Below are positions 63,444 to 64,000 of a stretch of DNA of 64,000 nt, piece by piece. The stretch is from assembly GCA_024346935.1 (NCBI GenBank), contig AP024878.1:1426001-1490000 (forward strand), in the 5' to 3' direction. Position 1 is the first letter of the stretch. Each line of letters opens with the position of its first letter. The position numbers and the translations under genes were made by a program. The stretch is from Vibrio inusitatus (lineage in GTDB: Bacteria > Pseudomonadota > Gammaproteobacteria > Enterobacterales > Vibrionaceae). The notes under the pieces are model-generated. The model ran no database searches, was not told the DNA's origin, and saw only the letters and a list, made by a program, of their open reading frames with translations.

Positions 63444-64000
63444 TTACACTGCGTATTCCCGGCTCAATTCACTCACACCAAGGCCGCTTCGTTTCGAGAC
63501 CTTGATTTGCAATGGTATTCTCTCTTTCATCGCCTCTACATGGCTAATAACACCGATCATCTTGCCCGACGAATTCAAGTTATCAAGTGCGTCGAGCGCC
63601 ATATCAAGAGTCTCGGCATCTAGAGTACCAAAGCCTTCATCAAGAAAGAGAGAATCGATACTGGTTTTATGGCTCACCAAATCAGAAAGGGATAAGGCTA
63701 ATGCGAGGCTAACCAAGAAACTCTCTCCGCCTGATAAGGTTTTGGTGTCACGCACCGCATCCCCTTGCCAGGTATCTAATACCTGAAGAGCAAGTCCATC
63801 ATCCAACTTACGTTGCAGTTCATATCGACCATGGAAACGCGCCAAGTGCTTGTTCGCTAAGTACACTAAATTCTCTAATGTCAGGCCTTGAGCGAACTTT
63901 CTAAACTTGTCTCCTTTCGCCGAACCCACCAGCGAGTTCAAGTGTGAGATATCATTGTATTCTTGCTCAAACTTCTCTATTTCATCCAGCAATCCGCTTA
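63444..64000 (-). CDS. sbcC: Exonuclease SbcC, C-terminal part (gene continues beyond window)
   Basis: The last 185 residues of the SbcC ATPase of the SbcCD (Mre11-Rad50 type) nuclease, which cuts hairpins and DNA-protein adducts. The coiled-coil end (LDEIEKFEQEYNDISHLNSL) is followed by the C-lobe with ABC signature TLSGGESFLVSLALALSLSD, Walker B SLFLDEGFGTLDAETLD and switch His in VISHVEAM. The frame is open to the window edge. Confidence 0.94.
   Translation of the reverse strand, partial: SGLLDEIEKFEQEYNDISHLNSLVGSAKGDKFRKFAQGLTLENLVYLANKHLARFHGRYELQRKLDDGLALQVLDTWQGDAVRDTKTLSGGESFLVSLALALSLSDLVSHKTSIDSLFLDEGFGTLDAETLDMALDALDNLNSSGKMIGVISHVEAMKERIPLQIKVSKRSGLGVSELSREYAV

Noticed and set aside
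1..64000. CRISPR arrays, insertion sequences, prophage or integron parts
   Set aside because: No direct-repeat/spacer pattern, transposase, integrase or phage structural gene was seen on either strand.

Overview
The window looks like the replication terminus of the main chromosome of a marine Vibrio (Vibrionaceae). Gene content and order (NAD-GDH, pyrD, zapC, rlmL, uup, rmf, fabA, lonH, matP; then ccoNOQP-ccoHIS, fnr, uspE, ttcA) are typical of that family. Several proteins belong to families I know mainly from Vibrio (DUF3466, DUF3634, DUF2960, DUF2987). The strongest positional signal is a 28-bp XerCD dif site at 15538-15565. Around it lie four exact matS sites (1487, 10360, 23074, 29334), and six KOPS octamers all point toward dif: one on the + strand to its left and five on the - strand to its right. 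No phage or insertion sequence is present at dif or elsewhere.

Layout. 1-15.5 kb: conserved housekeeping genes on the left replichore, mostly reading toward dif. 15.5-18.8 kb: dif, then a lipoprotein resembling polysaccharide lyases, a CynX/NimT-type MFS transporter and a small membrane protein. 19-29.2 kb: the cbb3 oxidase structural and assembly genes, followed by the oxygen sensor fnr (with an FNR-like box in its own promoter), uspE and ttcA. 29.3-44.8 kb: mixed conserved genes (DUF2987, orphan PotD-like protein, cobB, nagK, DTW protein, ribE/norM, exported ATP-dependent DNA ligase). These include an operon pairing a membrane-bound AAA-like protein, whose Walker motifs are degenerate, with an MscS channel and a DUF2960 protein.

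45-59.6 kb is accessory-like. It holds a TetR-controlled cluster (GST, AhpD-like protein, RarD-like transporter, tandem rhodanese) with a decayed flavin disulfide reductase inside it; LysR/SDR and LysR/Bcr-type MFS pairs; a 218-bp tandem repeat array; an OsmC protein; and an OprB porin, DUF3299 protein and exported amidohydrolase with an AraC regulator. 59.8-64 kb has two identical tRNA-Val(GAC) genes, a double-SH3 membrane protein, an outer-membrane protein, a thioesterase, a YjbR protein and the 3' end of sbcC, which leaves the window. Gene calls come from reading translations and motifs; no database search was run.
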